Counted from the first letter of the stretch, positions 9,525 to 19,052 are shown. The stretch: 64,000 bases of DNA from Acinetobacter towneri DSM 14962 = CIP 107472 (GCF_000368785.1 NZ_KB849689.1:240741-304740); one strand, 5' to 3'. Numbers and translations: made by a program. The notes: generated by a model not told the origin, from the sequence alone.

Positions 9525-10546
9525 GCTTGTACTCCTGACTGTTCAACTTCAACACCATTGGCTTGCAGAAATTCAAGTGCTTGTTGAATGACGCTTGCAT
9601 CACCGAGCAATTGTATAAACATTTGCCCAATCACAGCGCCATCAATTTCGGTCATATTGGCAAATAAAATATTCAGGCTGATATCAAACTGTTTAATGAC
9701 GGCTTGAATTACGGTTTCCTGAGCTGATTTACCTAAAAACTTCAGACAATAAATGCTGTGCTGATTTTGATTTTCCAGATTATTCAAAATATTGATAGGC
9801 AATTGCTGCTGCAACACGGTTTGAATAAAGCTTTTGGTGGTCGGATGTTGCGGTTGACTAAATATTTCTAGGGTTGAACCTGTTTCAATGACTTTGCCTT
9901 GTTCCATCACCGCCACATAATCACAAACCGATTCAATCACATCCATTTCATGTGTGACCATTACAATGGTAATGCCTTGTTCGCGGTTAATTTTTTTCAG
10001 TAATTCCAGCACAGATTTGGTGGTTTGTGGATCAAGTGCTGAAGTTGCTTCATCGCAGAGTAAAATTTTAGGATGATTGGCTAGCGCACGCGCAATACCG
10101 ACACGTTGTTTTTGTCCGCCTGAAAGTTCATCAGGGTAGGCGTCTTTTTTATGTTTTAAATCAATAAACTCAAGTAATTCATTTAAACGCTTTTCGCGTT
10201 CGGCTTTGTTCCAGCCTAACAGTTTCATCGGCATTTCAATATTGGCAGCCACAGTTTTGGTCTGCAATAAATTGAAGTGCTGAAAAATCATTCCAATATG
10301 GGCACGTTCTTGACGTAATTCGCGGGCATTGAGTGCAGTAAAATCTTTTTGATGAATGATGACTTGCCCAGCATTTGGGCGCTCCAACAAATTGATCAAG
10401 CGGATTAACGTACTTTTACCTGCACCACTATAGCCAATAATGCCAAAAATACTGCCTGTTGGAATTTGTAGGTTAATTTGATCCAACGCACGCAGTGTTT
10501 GACCTTTGAGCTGATAGTGCTTTGAAATGTTTTTAAATTCAATCAT
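9521..10546 (-). CDS. metN: Methionine ABC transporter ATP-binding protein
   Basis: A 341-residue ATPase with Walker A GYSGAGKST (38-46, Lys44), signature LSGGQKQR (141-148) and Walker B ILLCDEATSA (161-170). The C-terminal ~80 residues form the NIL/ACT-like domain that in MetN binds methionine and inhibits transport when the internal pool is high. The length is normal. It is first of the metN-metI pair and is separated from upstream metQ by a strong terminator hairpin, so its expression depends on read-through or a promoter in the 74-base gap. Confidence 0.94.
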   Translation of the reverse strand: MIEFKNISKHYQLKGQTLRALDQINLQIPTGSIFGIIGYSGAGKSTLIRLINLLERPNAGQVIIHQKDFTALNARELRQERAHIGMIFQHFNLLQTKTVAANIEMPMKLLGWNKAEREKRLNELLEFIDLKHKKDAYPDELSGGQKQRVGIARALANHPKILLCDEATSALDPQTTKSVLELLKKINREQGITIVMVTHEMDVIESVCDYVAVMEQGKVIETGSTLEIFSQPQHPTTKSFIQTVLQQQLPINILNNLENQNQHSIYCLKFLGKSAQETVIQAVIKQFDISLNILFANMTEIDGAVIGQMFIQLLGDASVIQQALEFLQANGVEVEQSGVQA

Positions 10547-10566
10547 ATCGTCAAGAAATGTCCATA

Positions 10567-10602
10567 AATGAAAAAACAGGCAAAGTTCGCTTTGCCTGTT
10601 TT
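10567..10602 (-). terminator. Terminator/attenuator between metQ and metN
   Basis: A perfect 13-bp stem (10573-10585 with 10590-10602) closed by a 4-base loop. Read on the minus strand it is followed by a run of six T. It sits 19 bases past the metQ stop and 27 bases before the metN start, and would lower metNI expression relative to metQ. Confidence 0.88.
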
Positions 10603-10620
10603 GTTTAACGCATTATATTA

Positions 10621-11493
10621 CTATTTTGCTGCTTCAGTGAAATAGCTGACAGGTTTATTTACCGCAACTTTTGTTCCGCCAAAGTGCTGATCAATATATT
10701 GCTTCACCGCTTCGGTATGATACAACGCAGCTACTTTTTGCAAGATTGGGTCATTTTGACGATCTGCAGCAGTCGCGAGAATGTTGACATTCATTTTTGT
10801 GCTCTGGTCAATTGGCTCGTAATAAATTGAATCTTTAAGTACGTTCAAACCACCTTCCATTGCAAGAGTGTTGCCCAAAACAATTGCATCGACTTCATCT
10901 TTTACACGTACAGCCGTTGCCATTTGAATCGGTTTGATTTGAATTTGCTTCGCATTTTCTACGATGTCTGCAGGCGTGCCTTGAACATTGTCAAAACCAT
11001 CTTTCAGTTTAACCAAACCAGCCGATTGAAGTAATAACAGTGCACGTGATTCATTGGCACCATCATTTGGAATAGCAATGGTTGCACCTGTTTTGAACTC
11101 ATCCAACTTTTTCACTTTGCTTGAGTAAATACCCATTGGCTCTAAGTAAGTTGTCGCTACTGGTGCAATTTGATCTTTATTGTTGGCATTAAATGCCACC
11201 ATATAGGCATAAGATTGGAATGCGTTAAGATCAATTTCTTTATTTGCTACCGCTGTGTTCATTGACACGTAATCGGTGAAGTTTTTCACTTCAAGTTGAA
11301 TACCTGCTGCTTTAGTTTCAGGTAAGTCGGCAATAAAACGCCAAATATCTGCATCTGAACCAGTCGATGCCATAGTGACAGTGTGTAGAGCAGAAGAATC
11401 TTTTTGTGCCGCGTCAGTCGCAGGCGCTTCTTGTTTGCCACAGCCAGCCAAGCCAACTGAAAGACCAAGTACAAGACCAAGGAGCTTTTTCAT
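10621..11493 (-). CDS. metQ: Methionine-binding lipoprotein
   Basis: A 290-residue substrate-binding lipoprotein of the NlpA/MetQ family: signal peptide with lipobox GLAGC (Cys18), then the NlpA fold. The family stretches NEIDLNAFQSYAYM and GATIAIPNDGANESRALLLL are both present. It captures methionine in the periplasm for MetN-MetI. It is the first gene of the unit (order metQ-metN-metI, unlike metNIQ of Escherichia coli) and has its own terminator. The 472-base upstream spacer must hold its promoter. Confidence 0.93.
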   Translation of the reverse strand: MKKLLGLVLGLSVGLAGCGKQEAPATDAAQKDSSALHTVTMASTGSDADIWRFIADLPETKAAGIQLEVKNFTDYVSMNTAVANKEIDLNAFQSYAYMVAFNANNKDQIAPVATTYLEPMGIYSSKVKKLDEFKTGATIAIPNDGANESRALLLLQSAGLVKLKDGFDNVQGTPADIVENAKQIQIKPIQMATAVRVKDEVDAIVLGNTLAMEGGLNVLKDSIYYEPIDQSTKMNVNILATAADRQNDPILQKVAALYHTEAVKQYIDQHFGGTKVAVNKPVSYFTEAAK

Positions 11494-11965
11494 GAATATA
11501 TCCCGAGCAAGTTTAAGCAGTGCCTAAAGTTGCCAATGATTGAGAAGAATCAAATCAGCACGATGGATGGAATCGCATGATGATGATTTTGTATGTTTCT
11601 CAAATATGTTGTAGGTATTGTTTGAGTACTGAAAAAGTCAGCCCACAGCTCAATCAATAATTTTGAGATGGATGGGCAATTCACTTTTTCAAAAGATGCA
11701 CCATCATAACAATAAAAAATAATTCTATATAGTGCTGTGTATGTTATGCATATCACTGTTTTTACAACAGAAAGCGAATAAGTCAAAATAAGTTCTTATA
11801 AATAAATATATTCTGTAAAGATTAAGGATTTGAACAAGTGTTTAAATATTTAGGTGCTTTAAAATTTATTCTGCAATCGATAGTAAAAAACGAGATATGA
11901 AATTGTCGGTATGAAATCGGCTTAGTTACAAGAATCAGAACATGGCTGTAAATACATAAAAGAAG
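11494..11965. other. 472-base AT-rich spacer upstream of metQ
   Basis: It holds the presumed minus-strand metQ promoter. A 78-codon minus-strand ORF (11550-11786) has no ribosome site or recognisable protein signal and is not called. I see no T-box or SAM-riboswitch-like helix set by eye. A short imperfect direct repeat (TATGAAATTGTCGG/TATGAAATCGG) lies near 11895-11920. Confidence 0.4.
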
Positions 11966-12148
11966 TTATGAATGATTTTTCCAACGATAATATATCGCCC
12001 ATATATAAGGCAAACAGAGTAACAATGAACCTATCCCTATAAAAACATAAGCCAAATATATTAATCCTGCAAAAATAAAAAGTATTTGCAATGTAAACTC
12101 AACGAATATTGAAATTAAAAATTCTTTGAAGCTTTTTATTTTTTGCAT
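11966..12148 (-). CDS. Small putative two-helix membrane protein
   Basis: A 60-codon ORF encoding a Lys-rich N-terminus, a long hydrophobic stretch (about 14-36), a second hydrophobic segment (about 37-52) and a basic C-terminal tail YYRWKNHS. This positive-ended two-helix layout is typical of real small membrane proteins, but the ribosome site is weak and I do not recognise the family. It lies between the metQ promoter region and the purD terminator and could be an isolated gene or a chance ORF. Confidence 0.4.
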   Translation of the reverse strand: MQKIKSFKEFLISIFVEFTLQILFIFAGLIYLAYVFIGIGSLLLCLPYIWAIYYRWKNHS

Positions 12149-12216
12149 GTTTATTGATCTAAAGTATTTTATAAACGTAGATCATCACAATGTACATGGG
12201 TTACAACCTGATAAAC

Positions 12217-12244
12217 AAAAAGCTCGTACAGTGACGAGCTTTTT
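12217..12244 (-). terminator. purD terminator
   Basis: An 11-bp stem AAAAAGCTCGT (12217-12227) with ACGAGCTTTTT (12234-12244) and a 6-base loop, 35 bases past the purD stop. T-rich flanks lie on both sides. Confidence 0.85.
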
Positions 12245-12278
12245 TATGGACTTAAATTTTTAGGCTAAACTAAAAATT

Positions 12279-13562
12279 TTAAGCATTTTCACGAGCAATG
12301 GCACGATAGCCAATATCTTTACGATATTGCACACCATCAAAGGTAACTTTTTCGCACAGTTCAAGGGCTTTAGCTTGCGCTTCGCCAATGGTATTACCGA
12401 GCGCAGTTACACACAGTACACGACCACCATTGGTCACAATCTCACCATCGGCATTGCTTGCTGTACCTGCGTGGAATACTTTCGCATCTGCCATTTGTGT
12501 TTCTAAACCAGAAATCACATCACCTTTGCCTGAAGTTTCAGGGTAACCCGCAGTCGCCAATACAATCCCGACAGTTTTGCGTTCATCCCAGTCTGCTTCG
12601 GCAGGTAAGTTGCCAGCAATACCTGCTTCAACCAAATCTACCAAAGATGACTTTAAGCGCATCATAATTGGTTGTGTTTCTGGGTCACCAAAACGGCAGT
12701 TAAACTCGATCACTTTTGGTTGACCTTTGTCGTCAATCATTAAGCCTGCGTATAAGAAACCTGTATAAACATGACCGTCTTTTTTCATACCTTCAACAGT
12801 AGGACGCATCACTTCATTCATGGTTTTTTCAAATACGTCTGCAGTCACGACAGGGGCAGGAGAGTATGCACCCATACCACCAGTATTTGGACCTTGGTCG
12901 CCTTCAAAAATACGCTTGTGGTCTTGTGAAGTTGCCATAGGAAGGATGTTGTCGCCATCAATCATACAAATGAAAGAAGCTTCTTCACCTGCAAGGAATT
13001 CTTCAATGACTACACGTGAACCTGCATCACCAAATTTGTTGCCTGCTAGCATGTCATCAATTGCATCAAATGCTTCTTGATTGGTCATCGCCACGATCAC
13101 GCCTTTACCTGCAGCAAGACCGTCCGCCTTGATCACGATTGGAGCACCATTTTTTTCAACAAATGCTTTTGCCGCATCAACTTCGGTGAATACGTCATAG
13201 AATGCAGTTGGAATGTTGTGACGTTTTAAAAAGTGCTTGGCAAAGGCTTTAGAACCTTCAAGCTGTGCAGCAAACTGGGTTGGGCCCCAAATTTTTAAAC
13301 CCGCTTCACGGCAGGCATCTACTACACCATTGACCAGTGGTGCTTCAGGGCCAACAATGATTAAATCAACAGCATTATTTTTGGCAAAGTCGATGATTGC
13401 AGGGTTATTTTGAATATCTAACGCTACATTCTCGCATTTGTTTTCTGTTGCCGTACCTGCATTACCCGGTGCAACGAAGACTTTAGCGACTTTGTCATCT
13501 TGTGCGATTTTCCATGCCAACGCATGTTCACGACCGCCGCTACCTAAAACTAAAATATTCAT
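12279..13562 (-). CDS. purD: Phosphoribosylamine-glycine ligase
   Basis: Joins glycine to phosphoribosylamine with ATP, the second step of purine synthesis. The 427-residue ATP-grasp enzyme starts [18 protein letters not shown]. It carries APGNAGT, the [12 protein letters not shown] block, the grasp loop [18 protein letters not shown] and the metal-binding [14 protein letters not shown]. The length is standard. purD follows purH on the same strand with a 171-base spacer holding a palindromic repeat, so the two may or may not be co-transcribed. Confidence 0.96.
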   Translation of the reverse strand: MNILVLGSGGREHALAWKIAQDDKVAKVFVAPGNAGTATENKCENVALDIQNNPAIIDFAKNNAVDLIIVGPEAPLVNGVVDACREAGLKIWGPTQFAAQLEGSKAFAKHFLKRHNIPTAFYDVFTEVDAAKAFVEKNGAPIVIKADGLAAGKGVIVAMTNQEAFDAIDDMLAGNKFGDAGSRVVIEEFLAGEEASFICMIDGDNILPMATSQDHKRIFEGDQGPNTGGMGAYSPAPVVTADVFEKTMNEVMRPTVEGMKKDGHVYTGFLYAGLMIDDKGQPKVIEFNCRFGDPETQPIMMRLKSSLVDLVEAGIAGNLPAEADWDERKTVGIVLATAGYPETSGKGDVISGLETQMADAKVFHAGTASNADGEIVTNGGRVLCVTALGNTIGEAQAKALELCEKVTFDGVQYRKDIGYRAIARENA

Positions 13563-13566
13563 CTAA

Positions 13567-13704
13567 AAATCCCTCAAAGAATAAAATCCCCCTAGCGAAG
13601 CTATGCTTTTCACCCTTGAAAAGGAAGGAGATTGTGCATAAAAACACAGTTCCCTTACGTGAAAAGTCCCCCTTTTATAAAAAAGGGGGATTTCGGAGGA
13701 TTAT
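13567..13704. repeat. Palindromic intergenic repeat element between purH and purD
   Basis: The purH-purD spacer is dominated by C-tracts and G-tracts. It contains a perfect 10-bp inverted repeat, TCCCCCTTTT (13667-13676) with AAAAGGGGGA (13681-13690), plus a further AATCCCCC copy near 13582-13592. Similar short palindromic units recur between genes in Acinetobacter genomes, which is my reason for calling it a REP-like element; the copy number cannot be tested here. Confidence 0.55.
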
Positions 13705-13733
13705 TAAATACGACTTCTAATTAATGAGTTTAA

Positions 13734-15308
13734 TTAGTGACGGAAATGACGCATGCCAGTGAAGACCATTGCAATACCAGCTTCATCTGCTGCTGCAATC
13801 GTTTCTTCATCACGCATAGAACCACCCGGTTGAATAATGCATTTGATACCAGCTTTAGCTGCGTTATCAATACCATCACGGAATGGGAAGAATGCGTCAG
13901 ATGCCATTACTGCACCTTCAACCACTAAACCTGCATGTTCTGCTTTAATGGCAGCAATACGAGCAGAGTTTACACGGCTCATTTGACCTGCACCAACACC
14001 AATGGTCTGACGGTTTTTTGCATAAACAATTGCGTTCGATTTTACGTATTTCGCAACTTTCCAAGCAAAGATCATGTCGTCAATTTCTTGTTCAGTTGGT
14101 GCACGTTTGGTCACAACTTTTAAGTCATCTTTAGTGATCATGCCCAAGTCTTGATCTTGAACCAATAAACCGCCGTTGACACGTTTGTAATCCATTTGTG
14201 GAGCGCGTGCATCAATCGCAGGAAGTTCGCCACATACCAGTACACGTACGTTTTTCTTCGCGCCAGTCACTTCAAGTACGCCATCAGCAATGCTTGGTGC
14301 AATGATCACTTCAACGAATTGACGGTCTACAATCGCTTGTGCAGTCGCAACGTCTAACTCACGGTTAAACGCAATGATGCCACCAAATGCAGATTCAGGG
14401 TCAGTTGCATAAGCAAGGTCATAAGCTGCTTGAATACCGTCTAAAGAGACAGCAACACCACATGGGTTCGCGTGTTTTACGATCACACAAGCAGGTTTTG
14501 CAAATGATTTCACACATTCAAGTGCGGCATCAGTATCTGCAATGTTGTTATAAGATAATTCTTTACCTTGAAGCTGTTTCGCTGTAGAAACAGAAGCTTC
14601 AGTTGCAGCAGGGTCTACATAGAACGCTGCAGATTGATGCGGGTTTTCGCCGTAACGTAAATCTTGCGCTTTGTTCAATTGTGTATTGAATGTACGTGCA
14701 AATTGGTCAGCAGTACCTTCTTCTTTACCTACACGTGCACCTAAGTAAGAGGCGATCATGCCGTCATATTGTGCAGTGTGTTCAAATGCTTTCACTGCCA
14801 AATCAAAACGAGTTTCGTAAGACAATGCACCGTTGCTTTTCATTTCTGCAATAACAGTCGCATAGTCAGAAGCATTTACTACAATACCTACAGAAGCATG
14901 GTTTTTCGCTGCAGCGCGAACCATAGTAGGGCCACCAATGTCGATGTTCTCAATCGCATCTGCAAGTGAACAATTTGGTTTTGCAACAGTCGCAGCAAAT
15001 GGATAAAGGTTAACAACAACCAAGTCGATGGCATCAATATTGTGTTCTGCCATGACTGCTTCGTCTAGACCACGACGAGCCAAGATACCGCCATGAATTT
15101 TTGGGTGTAACGTTTTTACACGACCATCCATCATTTCAGGGAAACCAGTATGCTCTGATACTTCTACGACAGCAATATTGTTGTCTTTAAGCAACTTATA
15201 AGTACCGCCAGTAGATAAAATTTCTACCCCAAGAGCAGCAAGGTCTTGTGCAAATTCAACAATACCTGTTTTGTCAGAAACAGAGATTAAAGCGCGTTTA
15301 ATAGTCAT
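13734..15308 (-). CDS. purH: Bifunctional AICAR formyltransferase/IMP cyclohydrolase
   Basis: Catalyses the last two steps to IMP. The first ~200 residues are the MGS-like IMP cyclohydrolase ([42 protein letters not shown]). The rest is the AICAR transformylase ([35 protein letters not shown], and the Met-Arg-His C-terminus). A TTG 7 codons upstream keeps the frame open, but the ATG at 15308 matches the family start and gives 524 residues. A strong terminator lies between fis and purH, so purH probably has its own promoter in the short gap. Confidence 0.96.
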   Translation of the reverse strand: MTIKRALISVSDKTGIVEFAQDLAALGVEILSTGGTYKLLKDNNIAVVEVSEHTGFPEMMDGRVKTLHPKIHGGILARRGLDEAVMAEHNIDAIDLVVVNLYPFAATVAKPNCSLADAIENIDIGGPTMVRAAAKNHASVGIVVNASDYATVIAEMKSNGALSYETRFDLAVKAFEHTAQYDGMIASYLGARVGKEEGTADQFARTFNTQLNKAQDLRYGENPHQSAAFYVDPAATEASVSTAKQLQGKELSYNNIADTDAALECVKSFAKPACVIVKHANPCGVAVSLDGIQAAYDLAYATDPESAFGGIIAFNRELDVATAQAIVDRQFVEVIIAPSIADGVLEVTGAKKNVRVLVCGELPAIDARAPQMDYKRVNGGLLVQDQDLGMITKDDLKVVTKRAPTEQEIDDMIFAWKVAKYVKSNAIVYAKNRQTIGVGAGQMSRVNSARIAAIKAEHAGLVVEGAVMASDAFFPFRDGIDNAAKAGIKCIIQPGGSMRDEETIAAADEAGIAMVFTGMRHFRH

Positions 15309-15366
15309 GATCTTCGTCACAGTTTTCAATTACAGATTAAAACAAACTAGCAAAATGCAGGTAAAA

Positions 15367-15395
15367 AAAATGCCTGCGGAGGTCGCAAGCATTTT
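15367..15395 (-). terminator. fis terminator
   Basis: A 12-bp stem with one mismatch (15367-15378 with 15384-15395) and loop GAGGT. On the minus strand it is followed by eight T. It sits 5 bases past the fis stop. Confidence 0.85.
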
Positions 15396-15400
15396 ATCAC

Positions 15401-15670
15401 TTATTCACTCATTAAACCGTGAGCTTTTAACTTTTTACGTAAAGTACCACGGTTTAGTCCAAGAATTTCAGCAGCGCGTGTTTGGTTACCGCGAGTGTAT
15501 TCAAGAACAACAGATAAAAGAGGTTTCTCCATTTCTGCTAACACCATGTCATACACTTGTGAAGGTTGTTCACCTTGTAGTTGTGCAAAATAATGGCGAA
15601 CTGCGCGATCTACGTGAATACGTAAAGCAACATCAGATTGTGCAGTAAAAATAGGAGATTTGCTATTCAT
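15401..15670 (-). CDS. fis: Nucleoid protein Fis
   Basis: A DNA-bending global regulator. The 89-residue protein has the N-terminal dimer helices and the highly conserved C-terminal helix-turn-helix ([24 protein letters not shown], about 59-82), matching the family's length and motif. In enterobacteria fis sits in a prmA-dusB-fis region. Here prmA and a zinc-ribbon protein gene lie upstream and no dusB is present. A 389-base spacer with an inverted repeat lies in front of fis and suggests its own promoter. Confidence 0.95.
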   Translation of the reverse strand: MNSKSPIFTAQSDVALRIHVDRAVRHYFAQLQGEQPSQVYDMVLAEMEKPLLSVVLEYTRGNQTRAAEILGLNRGTLRKKLKAHGLMSE

Positions 15671-16059
15671 GCGAATTAATCCGAAAATCAGATATCACTG
15701 GGATAAAGTGATATATCAATGTGGTCTATAAATTAAATGAACTCCGTTTTAGATCCTAAAACGGGAAGTTCTAAAACTGGAACATTTAGCTTGCCACAAC
15801 TCTAGGCATTGGTCGAAATTTAAGCGTAACAATACATTAATAATTGTTACAGACCAAAATCAAAACAAAAAATCTACTCTGTACGCGATATATAAAAATA
15901 AAGCGCATTAGACAGATCTATATTTGTTGTGAATCTTGCGAGGAGTTTGCAGCACAAAGCTTTCGTGGCGCGTATGATACCATTGTATGAGAAAAAGTGA
16001 GCAAGAAAACTGCAATTTTTTTAATTTTTTTCGCTATTTTTTCACTATTTTTTTGTGAA
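15671..16059. other. 389-base spacer upstream of fis
   Basis: An AT-rich region with no credible ORF. It carries the inverted and direct repeats listed separately at 15744-15780. Runs of T near 16015-16055, followed by TAAGGC, mark the end of the zinc-ribbon gene. It is the presumed fis promoter region. Confidence 0.5.
15744..15780. promoter_or_regulatory. Candidate operator upstream of fis
   Basis: A perfect 9-bp inverted repeat CCGTTTTAG (15744-15752)/CTAAAACGG (15756-15764) with a 3-base gap. A near copy of the right arm follows, CTAAAACTGG (15771-15780), 15 bases downstream. The spacing and position, 75-110 bases before the fis start, suit a regulator binding site, although a tight hairpin is also possible. 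The binding factor is unknown. Confidence 0.4.
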
Positions 16060-16914
16060 TTAAGGCTTGATAATTTCTAAAGTATAGGCATCGAAGTCGT
16101 TTCGTGATATTGGAACTAAAATGTCAAACTTAAATGGACTGTTTTTAGGAATACGTTGAATGCTCGAAAGACTTTCGACCAAATACTCCTGTGGGGAATA
16201 GATGTAAGTCGATAATGTTTGTTGTTTTTCTTTTAAAGTGACTTTGATATTAGGCAAAGCCAAGCTTTTATCATAGTAATTGATCAGCTCACCCGTAAAT
16301 TGTGTATTCATACGATCTACACGTTTAACCTTCACGCGATTTGCTGAAATTAAGCTATAGCGTTCTTCTAAACTGCTACAGTTAAAAAATTGACAGACTT
16401 GGGTAAACACAGAATTCAGTGCAGGGCTGCTGTTTAAAAACTTTGGGTTAAACCACAAAATTTGGAAGATCAACAAGCCAATCAATAAAAGATTAATAAT
16501 TCCCCAAAGTAAGTAGTAACCATTGCCATGCTTTTTTTCACTTTCAAGATCAGGCGCAGACAACTTCATGGCAGGAATGTTGCCAATCGGTTCAGTACTG
16601 AAATAATTGAGGTTATTCAGATAGGTTTTCAGATCAATATTGGAATGTTCAACTTTACGCTGAAAAATATCTAAAATATGTTGCGGTTGCGCAAGTTCAG
16701 CAGTTGCCTGCATAAAACTGCGGTTTTGAATGTGATGTAATTGTGATGTGACTGAGTTTTTATTTTGAGGAAAGGCAAATACCAAATGCGAAAGAGCATT
16801 AAAGGTATTGTCGCATTTAGGACAACAAACCATCCCTTGCGCAACGGTCAGCTGCGCAACGGATACTTTATAAACAGTTTGGCATTCAGGGCACTTGGTT
16901 TGCTTGTCACTCAT
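16060..16914 (-). CDS. Zinc-ribbon, single-helix membrane protein (DUF3426 type)
   Basis: A 284-residue protein. The N-terminus is an MJ0042-type zinc ribbon: Cys8, Cys11, Cys31 and Cys34 in CPEC...CPKC spacing. A charged linker follows, then one transmembrane helix (about 134-152, YLLWGIINLLLIGLLIFQ). The C-terminal domain (about 160-284) looks like the DUF3426 periplasmic region, with a beta-rich NYYDKSLALPNIKVTLK stretch. The role is not established in the family. It starts 16 bases after prmA ends, so the two are probably one operon, possibly continuing weakly toward fis. Confidence 0.8.
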   Translation of the reverse strand: MSDKQTKCPECQTVYKVSVAQLTVAQGMVCCPKCDNTFNALSHLVFAFPQNKNSVTSQLHHIQNRSFMQATAELAQPQHILDIFQRKVEHSNIDLKTYLNNLNYFSTEPIGNIPAMKLSAPDLESEKKHGNGYYLLWGIINLLLIGLLIFQILWFNPKFLNSSPALNSVFTQVCQFFNCSSLEERYSLISANRVKVKRVDRMNTQFTGELINYYDKSLALPNIKVTLKEKQQTLSTYIYSPQEYLVESLSSIQRIPKNSPFKFDILVPISRNDFDAYTLEIIKP

Positions 16915-16930
16915 AACTCAAAAATTACAG

Positions 16931-17833
16931 TTAGTGGGGATGGCGTTTCCCAGAAATTCGACACCAGTTTTCTTCACGTTTTTCGACTTGTACTATATCA
17001 AAAAATTCAGAATAAACACTAGAAACTTCAGCAACTTGCTCTTCAATTACACCTGCAAGTGCGAACTCGCCCTCAGATTTAATTAAAGTTGCAAACTCTG
17101 GCGCAAGCATCATCAATGGGCCTGCCAAAATATTGGCAACTAAAATGTCTGCTTTTTCATTACCGATGGTTTCATTGAACTCTTCTGGAAGTCCCACATA
17201 TAAGTTTTTAAGTACACCGTTGAGTTCTGCATTTTGTTTGGTCGCTAAAACTGCTTGCGGGTCAATATCAGTCGCATAGACTTTTTTTGCACCGAGCAAC
17301 AAAGCCGCTACTCCTAAAATACCTGAACCACAACCGTAGTCGATCACGACTTTATCTTTTACATTGGTTTTACCTAACCATTGCAGGCACAGGAACGTAC
17401 TGGCATGGTTACCTGTACCAAAAGCCAAACCTGGGTCAAGTTTAATATTGACTGCATCTGCCTCAGGTGGTTCTAACCATTCAGGTACAATCCAGAATTT
17501 CTCTGCAATCTGGATTGGCTCGTAGTAATCCATCCATGAGCGTTCCCAAACCTGATCTTCCAAAAATTCACTGCGTAAAGGGGCATCTGGCATTTGCGCA
17601 CGAATAAAGGTTTCTAAGGCTGCAACATCAATTTCTTCACCTTCGTCTTGTGCATAAATACCTGTCACAATGACTTTGTTCCAAAGTGGTGTTTCACCTG
17701 GCAGTGGCTCAAGTAAGTCCTGATTTTCCGCATCATCTAAGGTTACGCTGACTGCACCCAATGAACTGAGCAGGGTTTCAGTAAAATCGACTTGCGCTTG
17801 ATCAACAGTAATATGTATTTGTAACCACTTCAC
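16931..17833 (-). CDS. prmA: Ribosomal protein L11 methyltransferase
   Basis: Trimethylates ribosomal protein L11 with SAM. The 300-residue protein has the N-terminal L11-recognition domain ([22 protein letters not shown]) and the Rossmann methyltransferase domain with [20 protein letters not shown] and the catalytic-type VANILAGPL block. The length is typical. It heads a likely operon with the zinc-ribbon gene. The upstream tandem symporter genes are separated from it by a long hairpin. Confidence 0.94.
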   Translation of the reverse strand: MKWLQIHITVDQAQVDFTETLLSSLGAVSVTLDDAENQDLLEPLPGETPLWNKVIVTGIYAQDEGEEIDVAALETFIRAQMPDAPLRSEFLEDQVWERSWMDYYEPIQIAEKFWIVPEWLEPPEADAVNIKLDPGLAFGTGNHASTFLCLQWLGKTNVKDKVVIDYGCGSGILGVAALLLGAKKVYATDIDPQAVLATKQNAELNGVLKNLYVGLPEEFNETIGNEKADILVANILAGPLMMLAPEFATLIKSEGEFALAGVIEEQVAEVSSVYSEFFDIVQVEKREENWCRISGKRHPH

Positions 17834-18031
17834 GGAGATAACCTAAAATTTAATGCGAAAGCGCTATTGTAACTGAACTGGTGCAGGCGCTGTTATTTTT
17901 TATTCGGATTGCGAAAGGGAAAACTCTATACGATTGGAAGTTTCAAATTCGCTTTATGCTTATAGTCGAATAATGTGACAAAAATATAACTCTAAAAAAT
18001 ATAAGTTAAGAATTTGTTTGAACCATCATCG

Positions 18032-18079
18032 CTCAATCATCCCCAAAACAGTCAAATTGCTGGATTGGGGATGATTGAG
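18032..18079. repeat. Perfect 15-bp inverted repeat between symporter gene and prmA
   Basis: CTCAATCATCCCCAA (18032-18046) pairs exactly with 18065-18079, with an 18-base loop that can form a small inner CAG/CTG helix. It starts 9 bases past the stop of the symporter gene. There is no T-run on either side, so it is not a textbook terminator; RNA stabilisation or factor-dependent termination are options. Confidence 0.7.
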
Positions 18080-18087
18080 AGACTTGT

Positions 18088-18969
18088 TTAGGATGCAGAT
18101 TGCTCCGATGCAGGTGTCGGCACAAATTTATTTAGTAATGTGCCTAAAATTGCGGCAAAAATATACATGAAAATAGAATAAACCGCAGCAGGCATGGCAA
18201 TGGTTGAGCTTGACATAACGGTTAGGGCGATGGTCATTGCAAGGGTACTGTTGTGAATGCCAATTTCAAAGGCGCAGGCACGGGCTTGTTGGCTGTTCAC
18301 ACCAAAGAAACGCGGGACAAAATAACCAATCAATAAACTGCAGGCACAGAACAGGGCAGTGGCAAGTCCTACATCTGCCAAATAAAGCATGATGTTATTT
18401 CGCTCTTTGGCAATCGCGCCAATAATAATCACTATCAGAAAAACCACAGCAAAAATACGCACAGGTTTGTTTAAACGGTCTGCCGTTTGCGGGCTAAAAT
18501 GGCGTACCAACATCCCTAAAGTGACAGGGATAATAATAATTAAAAACACCTGCAATACTTTGGCAAATTGTAAGCCAACTTGTTGCCCATCCTGCATAAA
18601 ATGCTGAATGGCAAAGTTGACAATCAGGGGCAAGGTAAATGCTGCAATCACGGAATTCACGGCAGTGAGGGTGATGTTTAGTGCAATATCACCTTTATAT
18701 AAGTAGCTAAATAAGTTGGCTGTTGGCCCACCTGGAGATGCTGCTAGTAGCATGAGTCCGACTGCAAGCAGTGGTGGTAAATTCAGCAGTTTACAAATAA
18801 AGAATGCAATTGCTGTCAGGACGACCAATTGACAAAATAAAGCAATAAACACTGCTTTGGGGTGTTTGCTCACCCGTTTAAAGTCGTTAGGAGTGAGTTC
18901 TAAGCCAAGTCCAGCCATGACCACGGCCAAAGCCAGCGGCAAAAATATTGTGATTAATCCTGAATCCAT
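18088..18969 (-). CDS. Bile acid:sodium symporter family transporter (copy 1)
   Basis: A 293-residue inner-membrane protein with nine or ten hydrophobic helices of the BASS/SBF fold. Family marks are GLGLELTPNDF near the N-terminus, LMLLAASPGGPTANLFSYLYKGD in the first half, and the inverted-repeat counterpart ARACAFEIGIHNSTLAMTIAL in the second half. These two crossover regions bind sodium and an organic anion. I chose the ATG at 18969 over a GTG two codons earlier because AGGAG lies 5-6 bases before it and the paralogue also starts MDSG. The substrate is unknown. The adjacent paralogue lies 83 bases upstream. Confidence 0.88.
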   Translation of the reverse strand: MDSGLITIFLPLALAVVMAGLGLELTPNDFKRVSKHPKAVFIALFCQLVVLTAIAFFICKLLNLPPLLAVGLMLLAASPGGPTANLFSYLYKGDIALNITLTAVNSVIAAFTLPLIVNFAIQHFMQDGQQVGLQFAKVLQVFLIIIIPVTLGMLVRHFSPQTADRLNKPVRIFAVVFLIVIIIGAIAKERNNIMLYLADVGLATALFCACSLLIGYFVPRFFGVNSQQARACAFEIGIHNSTLAMTIALTVMSSSTIAMPAAVYSIFMYIFAAILGTLLNKFVPTPASEQSAS

Positions 18970-19052
18970 AAACACTCCTTTGTTTTTACATCTACAATAA
19001 TTTATTTGATATTTAACTGTTTGTTTAATATGTAGTTAATTTTGCTCACGTT

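Noticed and set aside
11550-11786. 78-codon minus-strand ORF upstream of metQ
   Set aside because: No ribosome site, no recognisable protein pattern, and it lies in the promoter spacer.
11494-11965. SAM or T-box riboswitch for metQ
   Set aside because: No matching helix set or conserved core seen by eye; a covariance-model search would be decisive.
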